From the NCBI RefSeq assembly GCF_910591885.1, contig NC_063286.1, forward strand, positions 3,844,001 through 3,908,000: a stretch of 64,000 bases of DNA, written 5' to 3'. Under the pieces are notes generated by a model that saw only the letters and a list, made by a program, of their open reading frames with translations, was not told the DNA's origin and made no database searches. Positions 12,850 through 24,012 of this stretch are shown here, piece after piece; the stretch's first letter is position 1; every line of letters begins with the position of its first letter. The translations under genes were made by a program, and so were the position numbers. Origin of the DNA: Bombus terrestris. Taxonomy: Eukaryota > Arthropoda > Insecta > Hymenoptera > Apidae.

Positions 12850-12930
12850 GAATTGGCAACTAAGTGATTGCGGATTTGGTCATTAGGTTATAATGACAAA
12901 ACCCGCAATCACTTAGTTGCCAACCCAATA
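12850..12930. mobile_element. Palindromic mariner-end MITE
   Basis: Complete pair of arms (TTGGCAACTAAGTGATTGCG and complement) around the centre CATTAGGTTATAATG. Confidence 0.85.
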
Positions 12931-14636
12931 TTTCCAATACATCGCGATGACCGTTTTATTTTAAACGCGTGATCAAAGTTGAAATGAAATTAATCATATA
13001 TATTTGAAATAGTCTTGAACGAAATTCTTGGTTTCGAGCGCCGACAAAATTTTAATAAACAATAACAGATAAGACGAAACTCAACGTACAACGGTCCGAA
13101 AAATTTCGAAACACATAGCCTGAGGAATCGATGCTGATGGTTTTGACTGCTGTGAGATAAATTCGCTGGATCGAAGTAAATACGTGATATCGAGGGAGGG
13201 AAATATGGAAACTAACAAAGTTGAAACAAAACCGATGTTTTTGATACATTCGACAGGAGCGAACGATTTTTAGAAAGAAAGGCGATTGGTGTTATTTCTA
13301 AAGGGTTTTGAAATTTATCGGACTATCGAAACACAATGGAAAGTAGATTGAAATAGGGAGTGAAATAGAACAAAGGCGGTTTTATATTACCGTAACTATC
13401 TGTAATTGGATTTCAAACCGACTGGACACGCTTCTTCTTCGTTTCACGATCACTAAATAACTCTGTTTCTTAGTTCGCTACTGTAGGACCTTATTATTAT
13501 TTTATTTAAAGATGGATTAAACAGGTGTTGGTTAAACAGGAAACGATGGTTATTTAACGTGAACTAAATACAATAACGTGTTATAACTAAGACAACTAAA
13601 TAGTTAATTTACAACTCTCGTCACCACGGTTCCAACGCTCTCTCTCACGCACACCGCACTCTCTCGACAACACTAGCAACACTCTCTCGATAATGCAATT
13701 CGTACTCTCTGACTTCTCAACTCACACTGACTGTTAATTCGTCTTTCTCTCTTTGTTTTTTCTCATAACCTCACCACGCACGTGTTCCGCAACCGTTCAT
13801 GGCCAGGGTCACATAGGTTTTTTCCGTGAAACTATTCGGTCGAAGGACCGATGATACATAGATGGCACTTCGGCTTTCTCGCGACATTGTTTATGGCTCA
13901 CGCGATATCTTTTAGGCTATTCGACCACGATACTAGACTACTTTATACGTAATGGCTAAACGAGTGATAAATTAGAGGGAATAAATAAGATGGAAAGATT
14001 TTCAAAAAGAACTTCGATTCTTTTCGTTTGTTAAATTTTATCTCTCTGATAATTGGAATTTCAATGGCGCGGAAACAGCATTGCATTTAAATTGTTAAAG
14101 CATCCCGTGCAATTTAACGACACAGTACGATTCTTGAATAATAAGCGTGTTCGCTTGTAACAAAAGACTACTTTCTAATAAATAGTAATCTGGTTTTATT
14201 TTTCACGCGCTGTTAACGAGCAAACGTCGATTTATTAAAATCAAATCGATTATAATACTTCAACATGATCAACATTTTCTCAACTTTTTATTTTATGTCA
14301 TCGGATTTCAGGATATCGATAACCAACATCGAAAAAGAAAGAAAGAAAGAAAGAAACCGCGCCTTTTCATTTCCATCCAATTTCCGATAGCGAATACCTG
14401 ATTATAAAGTTTATATCAGCTTCCCTAATCTTATTGTTAACTGTTCACAAAGCCAAATACGCTTCAAGCATGTTAATCCGATTGGAAAATAATAATTTAG
14501 TATAACTTCTTATATATACTATATTCTCCTATATTATTTATATTATATTATAATATACCTTATATTATTAATTATCTCATATTATAGTATAATTTCTTAG
14601 TATAAGAAAATAACTATTATTTGTCGAAATCTTCCT
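12931..14636. other. No gene seen; contains repeat B copy 2
   Basis: A small GAAA repeat lies at 14335-14356. Nothing else is recognisable. Confidence 0.6.
13527..13617 (-). repeat. Dispersed repeat B, copy 2
   Basis: Inverted partner of 10085-10180. The adjoining 13618-13740 is rich in CTCTCTC and CACACT, the complement of a GAGAG-rich stretch, so both copies have the same kind of flank. Confidence 0.7.
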
Positions 14637-15208
14637 TTAACACTTAGCCCACCGCGCATTTTTCCAAGTATTAAGGACTAATATTCGCTACTTAAGAAAC
14701 AAACAAGTGCAAAAATTATTTAAGTGGTTAATTATATTTGCGGTAATGATTTTATTTAACGATTTCACATATTGTTTATACAAAACATCAAATTAAAAGT
14801 ATATATTAAAAGTACACAAAAATATAGGCAAAATTGAAAACATTAAAAACGACTAAAGATAAATAACACGACTTAAACGTGAAATTAAAAATTCATAATG
14901 CATTTTAATATTTCTTTATAGTGTGGTATCGTTCGATTATAACTTTATTTAATCATAACTGATAGTGTAGCTTTTTAATTAATTTGAACACCATTAAGTT
15001 GCTGTATCTTATTATATACTGTACTTTATAAAAGCAGAAAAAGTGGCGCAATTATTTGGGAACAATTCCACGTAAACAATAACTAATAACAACAACAAAA
15101 AGAAAAAAAACGCGTTGCTAAAGTCAAAAAGAGAGATCTCCCAGTTCGGTTACGCAGCGATGTTCTTCACAGAGGGCGGATCTCCCTATTCGGTTGGCTA
15201 AGTGTTAA
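14637..15208. mobile_element. TTAA-flanked MITE, third family
   Basis: TTAA at 14637-14640 and 15205-15208 flank inverted ends CACTTAGCCCACCG and CACTTAGCCAACCG, 13 of 14 identical. There is no coding sequence. The target site and end layout fit a piggyBac-type non-autonomous element. Confidence 0.7.
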
Positions 15209-15335
15209 GATACGAACAATGTACAGTATCCATTAATACCAATCGATAACAATGACAATCAATTATTTGACTCTTTTTGAAAAATCTGTTATGTCGCTGA
15301 CTATTTATTCGCAATAACAATATCAATCGACTTAC

Positions 15336-15533
15336 CTATAGGTAATGAAGGCAAAGACCAGAGCAACCAGAGACAAGCTTCCGCCTAGAACGACGATGAG
15401 ACTCAACACGCCGTCTTGATCGAACGAGCTGGCAATTCCCGTAGATATTCCATTAGACAGTCCACCGTTCGATTGGGGAAACCCGTGGATTGCTCCCGTG
15501 TAAAGTGTCTCCATTTCTTCGTTACTCTCGCAT
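15336..15533 (-). CDS. Coding exon with one transmembrane segment, unidentified membrane protein (partial)
   Basis: An exon bounded by an acceptor (gaatag at 15534-15539) and a strong donor (gtaagt at 15330-15335). It is open throughout and has balanced codon use, unlike its surroundings. If translation starts at the ATG at 15514, the product begins with a Gly/Ser-rich segment of about 35 residues, followed by a hydrophobic span (GVLSLIVVLGGSLSLVALVF) ending in ITY and a split Arg codon. This resembles an extracellular N-terminus plus the first membrane helix of a multi-pass receptor. A single-pass receptor or an internal exon is also possible. No downstream exon is recognisable between 1 and 15,335, so the rest must lie beyond the left edge or be undetected. 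Confidence 0.5.
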
Positions 15534-15653
15534 CTATTCAAGAACACTATATATTTATTGATTCTATTTTTCACTTTCTTCACAGTAGCTTATAACTAGT
15601 AGCTTATAATTAGTATAACAGAGTAGCAAATAACTAGTTATTCCAACTCTTTC

Positions 15654-16736
15654 TTAACACGTTGAATGCCATGGGGGTCACCGGTGACCCCCACGGCACT
15701 TAACTTGACCGTGGCGCCATAGAGGTCACCGGTGACCGGCACTCAACTTGGCCGTGGCGCCGTGGAAATCACCGGTGACCGGCACTCAACTTGGCCATGG
15801 CGCCGTGGAAGTCACCGGTGACCGGCACTCAACTTAGCCGTGGCGCCGTGGAAATCACCGGTGACCGGCACTCAACTTGGCCGCGGCGCCGTGGAGGTCA
15901 CCGGTGACCGGCAGTCAACTTAGCCGTGGCGCCGTGGAAATCACCGGTGACCGGCACTCAACTTGGCTGTGGCACCGTAGAGGTCACCGATGACCGGCAC
16001 TCAACTTGGCCGCGGCGCCGTGGAGGTCACCGGCGACCGGCACTCAACTTGGCTATGGCACCGTAGAGGTCACCGATGACCGGCGCATCAAGATTAGTAG
16101 AAATACATAATTTGAACAAATATCAATAGTTATAAATTTGTTATTATTACCACTGTTATTACAATGGTGTGACGAAATTAATGCAATATAAAACATATAA
16201 AAATAATCTTATTTATACATGAAATATACATCTATTATGTGCGTCCTCCACCAGTGGCTGTCGAACATGGGAAAAACACGTTTTTTCCGTGTTTTACCTT
16301 AACGAACAATAACCGAACGTTTCGACTTGAAAGATGTTTAATGGCAATTAAGGGCTTTGACAGTAAAGTAAAAAATGCTAAATCTTGTGACGGTTCTCTA
16401 GGATTATTGCGGGTCCGAATAAGTATGACCGAGGGATGGATTATGGTTTATGGTAGGCCCCTGGACGTAACAACATAGAACAATTATTTAGCAACGCGAA
16501 GAAACAATATGAGATAATTAATAATCGCAAAAAATAAGTAAATCGAGCGAAATTGCACTACAGCGCCCTGGGGGTCACCGGTGACCTCAATAAGATAAAT
16601 TCATTAATGGTGATTATACTCCGTAACATATTTCTTGTGGGTAATATTTTAACATTATATGTATCGCATAATAAAGAAATTCATCGAGGCGCCACGTTCA
16701 AACCTTGTAAAACTGGTGTGGTATTCAACGTGTTAA
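15654..16736. mobile_element. TTAA-flanked element with internal tandem array, fourth family
   Basis: TTAA at 15654-15657 and 16733-16736 flank inverted ends CACGTTGAATGCCA and CACGTTGAATACCA. The left part holds a 43-bp tandem array. The right part contains one more copy of the GGGGGTCACCGGTGACC motif near 16570. An 80-codon open frame at 16239-16478 has no recognisable homology. By target site and ends it is probably a piggyBac-type non-autonomous element. Confidence 0.7.
15668..16085. repeat. 43-bp tandem repeat with palindromic core, about nine units
   Basis: The unit carries the perfect palindrome GGTCACCGGTGACC followed by GGCACTCAACTTGGCCGTGG and a CGCCGTGG tail. Units differ by a few substitutions, and adjacent units are more alike than distant ones. 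It is far more GC-rich than anything else in the window. Confidence 0.9.
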
Positions 16737-17303
16737 AGATACAGTACAATATATCTAGGTAGACAACCATGCATTAACATTTGGACACTTCCACGTTATT
16801 GCAGATGTATAAAATACGCCTCGGAGAAAGTTCTTCAAAGTTCCTTTCAATTTTCAATTTTTGCCTTTGATCTTATCTCGGACAACTATATACAGTTAGT
16901 GGATATCGATAAAACAATAGCTGATATTAAGTGTATTTGTTCGATATTAAGATTTTTAAATGGTTAGAATATCTGCTTCCAAACACATTCTAAAAATTGT
17001 AATAAAATTTAGCCCATTTATTCCAAGAAGTAAAGAATTAATAACTAAGAAATATTCTTCTATCATAATGTTGGAAATACAGTGAAAATATCAATATTTC
17101 GACCAGATTGCATCAAATGTCCTAATACTTACGCACAGTATTGTACATATAAGTTTAAGAACACTGAAACGTAACCATACTATACAAAGGGCAACGATAT
17201 AATTTTTATGCGTTTGAACATACAGTTTTTATTTGAAATGTAACATAAAGTGTTTATTCGATTAAATTCTGAATCTTTGAGGTAATCTACGTGTCATCAA
17301 TTG
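16737..17303. other. No gene seen
   Basis: AT-rich sequence between the fourth TTAA element and mariner copy 2. Confidence 0.6.
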
Positions 17304-17975
17304 TGTTAGCAACTAAGTTATTGCGGATTTTGTCAATAGACGCTCTTAGCACATTCTTTTGTTTTGTCAAAGTTTTCAAAGCACCTAACCTATATTCTTT
17401 TCTTGTTATTTGAACTTCCACCTCTAATTTAATAGAAAAATTGTATCGATTAGTTATTCAGTTTCGTTTTTATCCCAATTTAAAAATGGAAGAGCAACAC
17501 GCGGATTTCAGGCATATTTTATTGTATTATTTCTGAAAAGGCAAGAACGCATCCCAAGCACACAAGTTATATGCCATATATGGGAATGAAGCCTTGAAAG
17601 AGAGGCAGTGTCAAAATTGATTTGCCAAATTTCGTTCCGGTGATGTTTCCTAAAAAATGCTCAACGATCTGCTCGACCAGTTGAAGTTGATGAGACCCAT
17701 ATCAAGGTCATTATCGATTCAGATCATCATAGCACAACGCGTGAGATTGCAGTGAAGGTCAATGTATAGCATACATGCATTAAAAAAAATTAAAACTGGT
17801 TGGCTATGTCAAGAAACAGAAGTTTTATGAACATGGAATTACGATACTGCCTGAAAGATGACAAAAGGTCATCGACAAAAACGGACAATACCTAATTGAA
17901 TAAAGTTATAGTTCTAAGCAAAAATGTTGAATTTTCCTTCTTATTTAAAATACGCATTAACTTAGTTACCAACCC
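17304..17975 (+). mobile_element. Dead, internally deleted mariner element, copy 2
   Basis: This is a second copy of the element at 3421-4207, in the same orientation. The N-terminus (MEEQHADFRHILLYYF) runs into a stop. The Trp-to-stop change before FAKFRSGD and the stop before HTCI are both shared with copy 1. The internal deletion joins the same two points (LVGYVKKQ to YEHGI). Its left terminus has drifted (GTTAGCAACTAAGTTATTGC). It lacks the AT-rich insertion of copy 1. Confidence 0.9.
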
Positions 17976-19147
17976 AATACGTAATAACAGCACAAGAAGC
18001 TTTGATTTATGATTTCTATAGGAAGCGCGAGGGAAGGCGGAACGCCGATTGAGATTTATGACCCTCGATATCCTGTACACGCGTAAATTAGATATTAATC
18101 ATATAACGTTTTATACCACGGATCTAAGGAATTACCATGGCTTCAATTACAATAAGTCTCGTATATTTGCGTAAAAATAATGAAATAAAATGTTATACGA
18201 GTGGTTTTAGATCGAAGTAGAAGCAGACTAATATTCTTTTCAACTGGTTCTGCTGAGGAAAATTGAATTTGTGATGGAGCCTCGCGTGTCGCGGGAGGGG
18301 CAAATTGAAACAGGCCTGGTAATTTCCTGTAAAGAGGTGAATCAAAATGGCGCTCGACACCACCAGCCACAAATTGCGGCCTTCCCTTACAAAAGTTACT
18401 AGTAATGGCGAACATTTATAACTACGCGTAACCGTTACTAATAAACCAAGCTAATCTATCACGTATAACAGGCGAAAAGGCAACATTTTCGCCTCACTTC
18501 AATCTTTATCATTAAAATCGATTAAACATCGACGAAAACAATACAAATGCTCAATTTGTTTTTCTTTACGCGAATTCGTCATCGAAAAGCCAAAAATGAG
18601 AGAACAAATTTCTTTCGAACGGTATGGAGTTCTCAAAAGAACGTAAACAGATTGATTTTTGAAAAAACTGCTCGCTAATAGCCGCAACGATAGCAAAACT
18701 GTGTCTCGCGTATATTTTTCTATCCGGTTTCCGAGCGGACTCGATATTTAAATGTAGTGACCTTATCGTTTTGATTTCCAGTTCGATTCACAAGAATGCT
18801 TGTTACAGCTTACAAACAGACCTGCTATATCACCAATGCACACTTTTTTCTGGTACTTAATGCTTTCGCAAAATTTATCTTTATAATATTTACTCTTCGT
18901 TATTTTCGCTAATGTAATAATAAATAATATTGGATAATAAACTATCCGATTAGATAGTCGCTCTCGACGCAGCATCCGCTTGTGAGAAATTACTCCCGAG
19001 AGCAATTCACGGTAATTTTACACTCAAGTGAACGTGTTCCTTTAATTAGTATTATATAGAACAGGCTAGATGTTACTTTCATTGATACGTATTAAAAATC
19101 ACATGATCAAAACAATTGAAGAACAAACACTCGGAGAGGAAACTTAC
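17976..19147. other. No gene seen; possible intron of the minus-strand gene
   Basis: It lies between the putative 5' exon at 19148-19600 and the transmembrane exon at 15336-15533. The 90-codon minus-strand frame at 18143-18415 has no homology that I recognise. Confidence 0.45.
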
Positions 19148-19600
19148 CTTACGAGATGGAGAAATAGTTGGTTCGATGAAAATATATGGACAGACGTTGC
19201 GCGATTCCATGGATCGTTTGACAGCCTCTCGAGCGAGCCACGTGTCAGTAAACACGTGCTACAAGAATGCAGATCGCGTGTTCCTTTGAATTAACGGGTG
19301 CTCTTGGAGGAAAGAAAGTTCCTGGAGTAGGCCGCATTGTTCGACACTCGTCGGTTGCGCCGCGTGTGCAGCAGCATCCTCGAGAACGTGTTCGCGCTCA
19401 GACACCGGTCGATCAATCTCTTTTCGCTTGCGAGAGCTGGATGCACAGGATCGTCTTTCTTTACCCACCGAGCGACCCACCGAATGAGTAAATACACGCG
19501 ATCGAAATATACACGCGAACGCAGCTACTCCGATGCTACCACCTGTCAACATCACCGTTTTATCGTTTTCCCTTTCTCTCTTTTTTCTTATCGACATCTT
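19148..19600 (-). other. Probable 5' exon and promoter region of a minus-strand gene
   Basis: This stretch is clearly richer in G, C and CpG than its surroundings. On the minus strand it ends in an excellent donor (gtaagt at 19142-19147). It reads open on both strands only in Arg/Ser-rich frames that resemble no known protein, so it is best seen as untranslated. The upstream end is not defined. The next good minus-strand coding exon is 15336-15533, and the two may belong to one gene with a 3.6-kb first intron. Confidence 0.35.
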
Positions 19601-20831
19601 AGATTCTTAGTACAACGAAGGAAAATCCCGCGAAACACTAGATATTTACCTGTTATTAAAAAAGATGCGACTTCTATTGCAAAATATCGCGTTCGTTTCG
19701 TTAAGCTACCGACCGACATTCATGTGTCAAAGTGGTCGATCTATCTAATAGAAATATTAAAAAATTTAAGATTTCATTTCTCAGTGACATCGATTATTCT
19801 TCTTAATTATTTGCACATTAACGCGTCTAAAATAATACAATGTAAGTCGACAAATGATAATGCATTACTAAATCATTACAATATATCACCTGTTATGAGA
19901 AATGAATGACAATAAATAGTTACGTTCGTTTGAAGTATGACCGAATTTGTATAAAGAAAGCACATCTTTTTTTGTTCTACATAATAATTAACAAACGTAT
20001 AAAAAATGACAGGATCACTCGAAAAAACACGTTGCTGATTGACGCAACGTGATCATCGATACTAGTATTTAATGAAAAATTACGAAGCAACAAGATACGT
20101 ACAAACTCCTCGAGCAACGGCGGCGAACTGCAACGAAATTTGTTCGCGCTCAACTCGTTCGCGCATCCTACGTTGCGCATACACTCGAAGAAATAGTGGG
20201 GAATAAAAGTATTTGAAAAAAAAGGAACTCATAGATCAATTATCAAAAGTGTGGAAAATGGAAGGTGGCAATGCAAGGATTATAATCAAAAAATAAAAAT
20301 ATAAAAAACGAATTTTTCTTTATTTTACGTTTCGTACATACGAAAAGTTAATATTTCGTCGTTAACTACAAAATACGCATTTATCCATTAAAACGCAATA
20401 GTTGATGTCAAACATAGAAACGAGTATATAACGTTACATTTAAAAGTAATTTGATAAGTAATTTTATAAGTAAATTGAAATCCGTGCATATGTACATGTA
20501 CAATGCACATGTACAGATACAATGATCAACAATAAGTAGTGCTGCTAAATACAGAACCAATCAAATCCCAGATTTCAAATTTATGGTATTGTTTTGCAAG
20601 TTCAACAATTTATGTACTTTAAAATAAACTGAAATTCGCTATATCGATTTACAACTATATCGTAATAACAATTTCCGAAATTACTGTATATTGTAAATAT
20701 AAATCTCTTTCACCTACTAAATTAATTAATTAATGTACAATAATTTACATTCATATATGCACAAGAATTGTAGAATTTATACAGTATATCAGCCCACGAA
20801 GAAGCCATAAGTATAAAGGATCAAAAGAACA
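19601..20831. other. Upstream flank of the minus-strand gene and 3' flank of codanin-1
   Basis: The first part may be promoter of the leftward gene. The AT-rich second part contains the presumed 3' untranslated region of codanin-1. No further gene is seen. Confidence 0.5.
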
Positions 20832-23800
20832 TCAGTCTATGGGATTGTAATCACTGCAAAACTCTATCTCGTTATACGTTTCAGCTATCCAACCAAGTAG
20901 ATATTTTACTTTCTCTGTTGTTTCATCTGATGCTTTGAAATCTGTTATAACTTCCATTAAACATTTTGATAGATGCTTCAATATAGGCTATAAATAAAAA
21001 TACAGAAACTGATAGCTTGATATAAATGATAATTGTCATAATCTATTTTAATATGTAATAGAAAAATAAAATATTTACCACAGGCCAGTTCTGTCTAAAT
21101 AAAGCTACACATTGATCGCTAAAACTGTTAATATCTAAAACATTCTTCTCTATTAATTTATTAATAAATTTTCCAAACACTGTCCAAACTTCTTCTTTCT
21201 CTGGTTGAGCTAAGAGCATAACGTTTCTAGAACTAAGTATTCTATGTATAGGCGAATCTGATTCCAAAGTTTTACAACGATTCATTGCCCATACAGTTAT
21301 AAATTTTTCTTGAACTTTTGGAATAAACAGATCACTTCGGTAAGCAACTGCAAATATAAAAATCCAGGATTTTTTTCGTATTATGACAATAATTAATAAT
21401 GAATCATATATATTATTAATAACTTAATATTTACTTACCTAAAAATAACGCAAAGTCTGTACTAAGAGAATATAAAACTTTCTCTGGCCCCACAAGTAAA
21501 TCAGCTCTTTCATTTAAAGTCTGATATAAATTATCTAATATAGTTGAAACAATCGTTATTGTTAAAGAATCACCGCCATTATCAAGTATAACCCATATAA
21601 GTTCCTATAAAAGTTATAATACAAAAACTAATAAGTTTTAATGTTACTCTATTAAACGAAATATCAAGCATGTAAATAATTACTCTCAAGTTATCAGTGA
21701 TAGTTGTTGGGCTCATAACATTTGGGTTATGTTTCTTTTCTTCAATAGGATGGAGTGGCGCATTATTCCTTAAAAATCTATTTAATTCGACTTCCATATC
21801 TTTTATAAATAATGAGCCACCCACTATGTGAGATTGTATCCATTGATGTATACGTTCCATAGCTAATCTCGTAGCAATTTTAGCACAAATTTCTTTCACA
21901 GGTGTTAACGAATCCTCCGCTAAAAGGGATTCTATACATTTAGTTACCCGTAATTCACAAATTCCTGGTATAGATATTTCGCACTGCTCTTTCAGTTCTT
22001 TAGACATATTCGTAGCCAATGTATTCATATCAGTTGTCACAATTGCCTAAATGGAATAATATATGAATTAGCTAGATAATTTAAAAATATATTTAAATAT
22101 CACAGTATTTCGTAGTATTACGATGAATATAGAAAATTCGAAAATCTACCTTAAAATCTGTAATGTTACGTTGTTCCCCGAATTTCTCAAGTTGTCCTTC
22201 GATTTTCTTTTTTTCCAAAATCTCCCTAAAAATATTCAGATTTGTTTCTCTAGAGGCCATTAACAAAGTGTTACATATATGTTTCACACAAGTTGATGCA
22301 ACTCGCTCTGATACAAAATCAACAGTTTTTCGAGTAGATGCTGGTTGTCCGCCAAAAAATGCCTCTTCCAATTGCAACTATTGAAATTTAAATATTAAAA
22401 TTTTTCTTAAGAAACAAGTCTAACCGATAAACTTACCTCTAAATGCTTTATATCTGCACTCTTAGCAGATTTGTGAAGTTGACTAGAAACTGGTGTAATG
22501 TGTTTATTTGAGTTGTAATTATTTAGATTTGTATTAGAATTTGATACAGATACGTTTAATCCAACCAATGGACAACATATGCGCAACGTTCTTTCATTAA
22601 TTATGTCCAATTTGTCTAAACTACATTTAGTTGATGTAACAGACACAGTCGACTCTCCTAATAGCATATATTTTTGCTCATGATATTTATCAGGTTGTTT
22701 CAAACTTCGCAATTCTCTAACTTTATATATCTTTTGCCACATAGAATACAAATCCTTTGGAACATTTGGTAATTCAAATAACCAACTTAAAGTAGATTTA
22801 AGAAGAACTGCCGTTTGTTGAGAAATAAAACTGTCAGATGTTGAAAAATCAAAATGATTTACAGCTTTATAAATATAATATAAGAGTTCCAAAATTTGTT
22901 TATAATATGGTAAACGAAGAGACACAGTATCCATCATAGCCAAGTATTTTGCAATCCAAGGTACAGTTAATGATAATTTTCCTAATGCTATTGCATTATG
23001 TAGACAAACATGTAAATTTATTGCTGGCACAACCTAAATAAAAATCTTAAGGTTAATTTCGTTTATTAATAATAAAAGAGAATATAAAGCAGGAAGTTTA
23101 TTACTTACTTTGCTTCTAATTTCTACTTGAGTTGCTATTAACTCTTTAAAATTGTTTGATTCTGACCTATATGGTAATGATATAAGAAAACCTAAAACTT
23201 TTGCAAGGAGCCTTAAGCTGGATAAACAAGTAATAAAATTTTGTTGTGTTCGCTCATCAACTATTGTTTCTGTTACAAAAGAAAATAATATAGTTATATC
23301 AATAATAAATGGAAATACATAACTTACATTAATGCTATATGTATATATTAATACCTGAATCTTCTATTTCACTATTGTTAAACTGAGTATCGTTCAATTC
23401 CATTATCTCGTGGATTAAACAATTTTCTAGATGAACATAAAAGATTGGATTAAAAGCAAATAATATAAAGTCTTTGAAAAATTCTTGTACCCCAGGGAAA
23501 GATGGTTTCGTAATTTGATTTTTGGAAGGCTGTGGAGTTACTAATCTCTTTTGAAGCTGATCCAATTTTTTCGGATTTACATTTTTCAATGTCTTTAAAA
23601 CACTTATGCTTTCATCATCTTCTACCTCTGTCTGAAAATAATAAAGACAAACTAAAAAATTAGTATCTAAGCAAAATAAAGAATATTTAAACATATAATT
23701 TTATTAATCCAGCTTACCTGTTGCCTATTTTGTATACATGAAATCAAAAGTTGTGACTTAAATAATCTTGCAAAATGATAATAATTTATAGCATCATTGT

Positions 23801-24012
23801 GTAATGTCAACATAGTTCTTATTTTACTTCCTAAAGCTATTTGAAATATCCATCCAGGTACCGAATGATTTTTTTCCCATATCCTAAATATCTCATAAAA
23901 ACTATCTCTTTGATTTTTAAATGTCTGAAAAGCAGCTACAGATGGAAAATTTTCACGATTGTCTGTATCTATTTGAAAACATACATTTAATTCACCCATT
24001 ATGTATAAGTAG
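20832..24012 (-). CDS. CDAN1: Codanin-1 (CDAN1 / discs lost family), N-terminus not found
   Basis: Nine exons join in frame: 24012-23718, 23631-23355, 23269-23109, 23033-22437, 22377-22150, 22046-21684, 21604-21439, 21347-21079 and 20987-20832. They give 832 residues counted from the ATG at 23999. Matches to vertebrate codanin-1 run through the whole product: TDNRENF and GWIFQIALGSKIR near the start, SLRLLAKVLGFL, then LEEAFFGGQP, VDFVSERVAS and CVKHI, which mark the conserved C-terminal domain. In vertebrates codanin-1 binds the histone chaperone ASF1 and limits its nuclear import. The first exon listed is open upstream of that ATG back to a good acceptor (cag at 24013-24015), so it may be internal. 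About 400 residues present in the vertebrate protein have no counterpart found here. Family assignment is firm; completeness is not. Confidence 0.9.

Noticed and set aside
16239..16478. 80-codon frame in the fourth TTAA element, considered as a transposase remnant
   Set aside because: No piggyBac motif can be seen in it.
19259..19597. 112-codon minus-strand open frame
   Set aside because: Lies in the CpG-rich putative 5' exon; composition fits chance openness in untranslated sequence and no family is recognised.
19337..19909. 190-codon plus-strand open frame
   Set aside because: Arg/Ser-rich, begins without a normal ATG, resembles no protein, and overlaps a better-supported minus-strand 5' exon.
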